Position numbers and translations under genes: made by a program | The notes under the pieces: model-generated | Told to the model about the DNA's origin: nothing | The model's input: the letters and a program-made list of their open reading frames with translations, nothing else | Databases searched by the model: none | Shown: in pieces, positions 48,541 to 53,752 of the stretch | How the letters are laid out: every line of letters begins with the position of its first letter | Position numbering within the stretch: position 1 is the stretch's first letter | Origin: Hypsibius dujardini | Taxonomy: Eukaryota > Tardigrada > Eutardigrada > Parachela > Hypsibiidae | Assembly (NCBI GenBank): GCA_001579985.1 | Contig: LRSR01014802.1 | Location: forward strand, 1 to 53,752 | Length of the DNA stretch: 53,752 nt | Direction of reading: 5' to 3'

Positions 48541-51500
48541 TTAGTTGTTGATCCCGTACTTGGTGAACAATGACTGCACTTCTCCGCTTTCAAACAGTTG
48601 CAGTAGCGCGATGTTGAGCTTCTCCCGCAACGGCGAACCTGAAAAAGTAATCATATTACTAACGTGTTTTCGTCTGTTAAAAAGTTTGCGATTTTGATGT
48701 TGAATTAGATTATCGTTGTAGCAAGCCTGACTATTAATAAAATAGCAGGACATAAACTTGTATACCTTGTTGGACAGCTAAACCGGCGAACAAACTGCCA
48801 ACATTAAGGGCCACCTTGACCTTGCCCTGATTTTGCGCCACAGCCGAATCCAGAAACGGCGAACCACCCAGATAAGCAAAGTTCCCAGTCAATACTGTGG
48901 CAAGGCCGGCGTTGTCGTCAAAGACGAGTCCTTTGTCACCTGAGTTCAAGATATTCGCACAAATGGCTTGCGCGACCGAATCTTTCGAGGTCTAAAATTA
49001 AATAGTCCGGTTCGCTAGGATAGCATAGTTGGTTTCGTACGTGTATATGTCTATCTAAATTTCTTTCTGTCTGCTTGTCTGTCGATTTGTCTGACTGTCT
49101 GACTATTTATATGTCTGTCTAGCTGATCACACGTTCATTCGGACTTACACAAACGAAACGCAGAAAGTCAGGAGCCGATGTGAGATATTGCGTTGCGTTA
49201 TTGAGGCCGAATTGAGTATTAACCAAGATCTGTAGCTTATAGCTGAGCAGGGGAATGAGGAAGTCGACTGCGCCCTCGCGGTCCGCCCAATTGAAATCAT
49301 CGGCACCAATAAGGTCAGCTTCCTAAATTTTGAGAGATATATTTATTGAACCTTCACTTGACTATAATTTGCTCTTAAGATGTCCTACATGTAATGCCTT
49401 TCCACAACTTCATTTGGAATCGTTTGTTACTGGCAATATTATTAAGAGTTTGGGGGAGGAGCTACGAGTCACAATCGAATTGAGCGGCAATCATTCAATC
49501 ATGATTCTAAAAATTATTATAGTTCTGCCCTCTCAGCTCCAGTTAAAGTTTTGATATATGATTCAAAATCATATCGTGCGTAGTACAGCGTTAAAGTGTT
49601 AGACGAGCTATAATGAAACCCTGAGGGACTAAAATGTCACCGATTCTTTCGTTTTCATTAATTACCCTAATAAAAAAATTTTGGCCTTTGTCCGACCCGA
49701 ATTCCTTTCACACAAAATCCAGGACAAATTCGTGTACTGTTCACACAAATAGTGTCTGAAGTAGAATTTTTGTCTCCAAGGACAAACAGCACACATATTT
49801 TGTGTGATGAAAAACCGTGCAGAACTTTTTTGCAACCGACAGGCATATTTTGTACGACGAAGAAAAAAGTTTGTGTGACAAAGAAGAAAGTTTGTGTGAC
49901 GAAGAGAAAAGTTTGTGTGACTAAAAAAAAGGCGAACATTTTGCCCAAAACAGCGGATGCGGTTATATGAATCGCAACAATTTTCAAACTCGCGCATGAT
50001 GATTTGTTGATTAAAGAAACTCCAGCCACATAATTACTAAGTTTGGGCGGAGTCGACTCTTTACACACAATTGATTTAGTTTTGGGAAAGCTAAGCTCAC
50101 AACCCACACAATCTCATTAATTTTTAACTGCCATGCCCGCAACCTTTTTTGTCACATAACGTTTTAACACATAATTTAGACAAAATATTAGATATTTTTC
50201 AAGGAATATTTACCAAAACATGATGGGGCTATAACACAATGTTCCTTTTCTAAAAATTCAGTGGCTTCTATAAAAGACGAGAATTTGAGTTCTTGATGGT
50301 ATTAAAAAATATAGTTCTGAAGATTTTTTATATCGATATTACTGTAATGAAGTATTCAAAACTATTAGCACATTCTGCTGGTCTCGTCCAGGGGATCTCA
50401 GGTTTAATTCAAAACTGGAGACCCATTTCGGTAAACTTCATTTTTTCGCTCAAAATTTAAATTTAAATTTGCAAAGAAAACCAAAAAAACCAACCGGCGT
50501 GTGACCACTTTTTGTTGGTCTAAATTTATGTGAAGCGATATGTGTGAGCTTTCAGAATTTATACGCCGTATTTGTTCTTATTCGAAACGCCAGCAGACTG
50601 TAAGTTTTCAAAAATATATGACAGAATAAAAGTCCAGAATAAAATATGATTATTTTAAAACACGGCGAAATATGTGTCCAATAATAGTACTGAAACAGTT
50701 TTAGCATTTTCGCGAAGAATTGCGAAACATATACTTGCACTTTTTACGGCTGTGGGAAGTCTGGGACAATATTCAGGCGCTATTATAGCTTGGTTTGTCA
50801 AGAGCTTTGCACAAACTACAAGATTTGTGAGACCTAAGCTTATTCGTATGGTTTTATAAAATTTCATTGGTCTTACGAAGTATGTATAAAATACGCATGA
50901 AAACTGTACACACGGATGAAAATAAATGCGATCGTACACAATATAACCTGGTTATTTCCTTGGTATGGCGTACGTTTTTGGTGGCCGTACATAATATAGG
51001 AGATATAAGCCGCTGTTTTTACGTACAAATATAAGGTGACAATTTGTCTTATATGTACGGAAAAAAACTTTTAGTATACCAGATGTGTACTAGGGATGCG
51101 TAAAGAAGTGCTCAATTAGATTTAATCATATTTAATTACATCTGAAGCATTTGTCAGCAGAAAAAATTTTGTTCGCAGCGGACATTCAATGTACTAAATT
51201 AATGTACTAAATTTTGTCCGCAACGGACATCTAATGTACTAAATTAAGGGGTACATTTTTGTCCGAGAAAAAGGTTCGACAGAAAGTGTGGGTTTTTTTC
51301 CGCCCCGAATTCGGGGCACATATAAATTTGTATTAGGGTAAGCGATAACCATTCGTGCATTTTCTCAGTCACTTACATTGTTGACCAGAACGCCTATAAT
51401 ACTGCCATCCCAAGTGCCGTTGGGGTTCTGCGTGCCGTAATTAAGGTCCGGCCTGGCCGTCAATGTGTATGGCAATCCGCTGATTGCTTGCAATTTATCC

Positions 51501-52683
51501 AGCAGTTCCACAAGGAAGCCAGAATTCTTGGTGCCAGTGGTTGCGTTTGCGGCCACAAAAAAAGGATCCTGAAAACGTGCATCATTATTTAAAATTCAAT
51601 TCTAGATTCGAGATTCCGTTGATAATAATGGGCCCCCGTTATAATACGTCTATTCTTTCAAAATCATACCAATCACCCCAAATAAAAGTCTGATTACTTG
51701 TCAGATGTCAACAAAAATGTTATAGGAATATTTTGATCAAGTGGCAACTGTGATATACATTCTTATTTTATAAATTGCCGCAGTTTCACTATAGAGCGTT
51801 ATTTATTTGCTGTTGACGCAGTTCAGATTAATTTTTTTATAGAAATCTATACATCTATTCGGAAATTACGTAAAACTGTATGCATTTTCTTAGCATAGAT
51901 ACTGGAATTAAACTTTAAATAGAAAATTTTGGAAGTCATTATAAAATATTAGTTTCGAGAAGCGTCGTATTATCAACATAATATTCCGAGAAACTTCTTC
52001 AGGTTTGATTTGTTTTGATTGGCAAATCCTCGGCCCATTCGGATTATCTGCTGACTGCATGTTATTTAAGCAAGCTAGGCCTAAAACGAAAGAGGGTCGT
52101 CTTGCTTAATTAACACAGCATACAAATATGTATGTTTTGCCATAACAGATCCTGACTGATGATTAATTGTAAGCGTCGCTCTTTCGGGCATCTAACTAAT
52201 CAAACGAAATTTGGCCGGACTTACTGGAATGGCGATGACTCGAAGACTCGTGGGGAGAACCGGCGTGGGCGCGCAAGAACCAGACTGGTAGCCTTGGGAG
52301 TTGCCATCTGCGACAACAAGTCCTGCAACGTCACGAATCAGTAATTAGTGTTTTTTTAATAATGTTTTGACCATATTATTTATTTGCTGCTTCACGCAAA
52401 TTAATATTGGAATCAGAACTAAATTTTATTAGTTATTGTGATTGATTAGGGAAAAATGGACGAAAATATTGAGGATTCAAAATTAAAATGTTTGTCAAGT
52501 TTAGAATCATATTCAGTCATCCTTCTAATTCATATTTAATTTAAAAGTTAATAAAGCAGAAATAAAAACGGGGAATCTGAATGAGTCTAATAAAAATGTA
52601 ATTAAATAGTTGAAATGCTTCAACGTGTAAGCGGCCTACCTACCTATTGCCATAATAACGACAAACGTACGAGTAACAGCCAT
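48541..52683 (-). CDS. Soluble ionotropic-glutamate-receptor-type ligand-binding protein (six exons)
   Basis: Predicted secreted binding protein of the periplasmic-binding-protein type II fold. Exons: 52683-52644, 52322-52225, 51568-51377, 49322-49149, 48991-48766, 48638-48541; all GT/AG, phases agree, 275 aa. Signal peptide MAVTRTFVVIMAIG then LVVADG. Lobe 1: LRVIAIPDPFF, GFLVELLDKLQ, GTWDGSIIGVLVNNEADLIG and ADREGAVDFLIPLL, where Arg125 occupies the position of the Arg that binds the ligand alpha-carboxylate in glutamate receptors. Lobe 2: DSVAQAI, GLVFDDNAGLATVL and GSPLREKLNIALLQLFESGE, ending KYGINN. The two lobes are joined directly: no M1, pore loop, M2, M3 or M4 and no amino-terminal domain. 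The residues that bind the alpha-amino group (P-x-T in receptors) appear replaced in GADDFN, so the ligand may not be glutamate. Length and layout resemble bacterial amino-acid-binding proteins, but introns and closer motif match point to a receptor-derived animal protein. Intron 3 contains TIR element B. Confidence 0.9.
49040..49120. repeat. GTCT-type degenerate repeat in intron 4 of the binding-protein gene
   Basis: CTGTCTGCTTGTCTGTCG and following variants on the plus strand. Confidence 0.65.
49662..51341 (-). mobile_element. TIR element 'B', 1674 bp, inverted copy of element A
   Basis: Element 49665-51338 in intron 3 of the binding-protein gene, running opposite to copy A (30870-32707). 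Ends CCCTAATAAAAAAATTTTGG and the complement of TTTGTATTAGGG. Flanks are TTA (49662-49664) and TAA (51339-51341), so a clean target duplication is not seen here. Shorter than A mainly because the TTTAGTACATTA tandem block has fewer units. The two small frames kept open in A on its minus strand are open here on the plus strand (about 50275-50460 and 50674-50859), the second with an in-frame 6-bp deletion. Confidence 0.82.
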
Positions 52684-52985
52684 GTCTGATCTGGTAATAT
52701 ATATAAATGAAACGCAAAAAACTTGTCAGCGTACCTGTTATATATCGCCCACAAGTACCATAATTAATAAATTTCTGAATTGCCGGCTAACTTATGGCTT
52801 TCTTTAACCTACTTTTCTCGCACTTAAGAGTATAGCGGATGGTTTCTAGGCGCTCGCATCAGCGGCGTATTTCATTATAATGCGGTTTGTCGGCAAAAGC
52901 GGTCAATTAATTACTTGGTTCGCGAAAAGCTGATGCTGCTTAGATAAGTGTATCGAACGTATACCGACAACACATAAAGCGTATT
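52300..52985 (-). repeat. Duplicated 5' module, binding-protein copy (promoter, exon 1, intron 1)
   Basis: Counterpart of 47404-48135. The first exon differs from the protease one by very few bases: MAVTRTFVVIMAIG against MAVARTFVVIMAIG. Homology continues through intron 1 and about 20 bases into exon 2 (GLVVAD against GLIVAA) and then stops abruptly, where the proteins become unrelated. Confidence 0.9.
52737..52752 (-). promoter_or_regulatory. Putative TATA box of the binding-protein gene
   Basis: GTGGGCGATATATAAC on the minus strand, 54-69 bp upstream of the start codon, identical to the one in front of the protease gene. Confidence 0.6.
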
Positions 52986-53752
52986 CGTTCGGATCGGTCG
53001 CATTACTGTTCGTGCTAATCATTAAGGATTATTGTATGATCTTCGTGTCGTTCGAGCGCACCATGAGTGAATGGTAGGGAGCTATTAAATATCTAGATGG
53101 CATTGTAAACAGTTGCTTTTAATGCGTAAGTGCCCAACTTAAAACCACCTTTCAAGCTTTGGCCCAGAAAAATAGGCGGGTCCGAATTTGAACTAGCTCT
53201 AGCTACCACATGCTGCGTTTTTTTAACGATTGATTGATTATTGATTGTACTCCCCCAACCATTGGAGAACAGAACGGAGTAAAATCAGAAAACAATATTA
53301 CTAGCAATCAATGCAATCGATGGAAACACCGAGGAGTTCAGTCAGTTGTTTTGCGTAAACAGAATTGATGCCTTAATTTCAGGTATTTCTCACTAGTACT
53401 GACAACGAAATCTCGAAACACTCGTATTGAATGAACGAAGTCCGGACTTAAAATTCGAACGCTCGAGTTTGAAACTCACTTTAGTCAGAAAGGTGGGGCG
53501 CCCTTGGCTACACTGGCCTATCATATGCAAGCACTCAATGTGATTACCCCGCTTATGACTGTGGCAGACAGGCAAACAGACAGACCTTCTCGACTTCCAA
53601 CCACAGGACTGCAAAATAGAGGACCTCGTCGCTTCGCTCCTCAGTCTGAATATACAAAACGTAATTTTGATCGGTGTTACAGGTCGTGCCTTACTAGGCT
53701 GGGGCATTTTAGGCATTGCAAAACACTCAAGAAATCAATCAAGGACGCTTCA
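52986..53752. other. Right end of the window, nothing recognised
   Basis: A minus-strand frame at 53716-53393 (107 aa) has no recognisable domain, and a short GGCAGACAGGCAAACAGACAG run lies inside it at about 53560-53585. Confidence 0.4.

Overview
The window is eukaryotic and animal. Protein-coding signal is broken into short exons with GT/AG borders whose phases fit together. Intergenic and intronic DNA is full of (GTCT)n-derived repeats and decayed DNA transposons, and the gene families (trefoil plus GH31 alpha-glucosidase, natriuretic-peptide-receptor-type ectodomain, secreted S1A protease) are metazoan. Intron density, the pogo-like transposases and an intron-containing old yellow enzyme lead me to suspect a tardigrade (Hypsibius-like). 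That is an inference from memory of such genomes, not something read from a marker gene.

Left third (1-24 kb): mostly repeats. It holds a broken leucine-rich-repeat-like (LRR-like) fragment (1.4 kb), a decayed mariner element with intact terminal inverted repeats (2.7-3.9 kb) and a complete five-exon old yellow enzyme gene on + (5901-8290, 457 aa). Next come remnants of an alpha/beta-hydrolase gene on - (9.3-10.4 kb), a small secreted cysteine-rich peptide with a CS-alpha-beta cysteine pattern (11556-11837), and an LRR-like gene (12681-13570) whose 3' half is duplicated and broken at 15.5-16.5 kb. A 960-bp hAT-like element with 8-bp target duplications sits inside an older repeat (16.7-17.7 kb). 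A decayed pogo/Tigger-like transposase (17.8-19.8 kb, -) and a 449-bp mariner deletion derivative (23.4-23.8 kb) follow.

Middle (24.5-38 kb): two large genes on the minus strand. The first is a seven-exon type II membrane alpha-glucosidase with a trefoil domain (24478-29768, 988 aa). The second is an eleven-exon single-pass receptor with a ligand-binding domain of the natriuretic-peptide/guanylate-cyclase type (33317-37896, 547 aa); it ends in a tail of about 30 residues with no kinase-like or cyclase domain, the architecture of the clearance receptor NPR-C. Between them lies copy A of a 1.8-kb terminal-inverted-repeat element. Copy B lies inverted 17 kb away, inside an intron.

Right third (38-53.7 kb): a decayed mariner/maT element (40.6-41.7 kb) and pogo-like fragments in both orientations (41.7-43.9 kb), one containing a near-perfect 105-bp hairpin. 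Then come two complete minus-strand secreted-protein genes: a four-exon S1A serine protease (44975-47844, 345 aa) and a six-exon soluble protein that looks like an ionotropic glutamate receptor ligand-binding domain without its channel (48541-52683, 275 aa). These two unrelated proteins begin with nearly the same signal-peptide exon. They also share the same promoter, first intron and start of exon 2, so one gene seems to have been built by duplicating the 5' module of the other. I regard this as the most interesting feature of the window.

All gene models were assembled by eye from reading frames and splice sites. Transcript evidence was not available.
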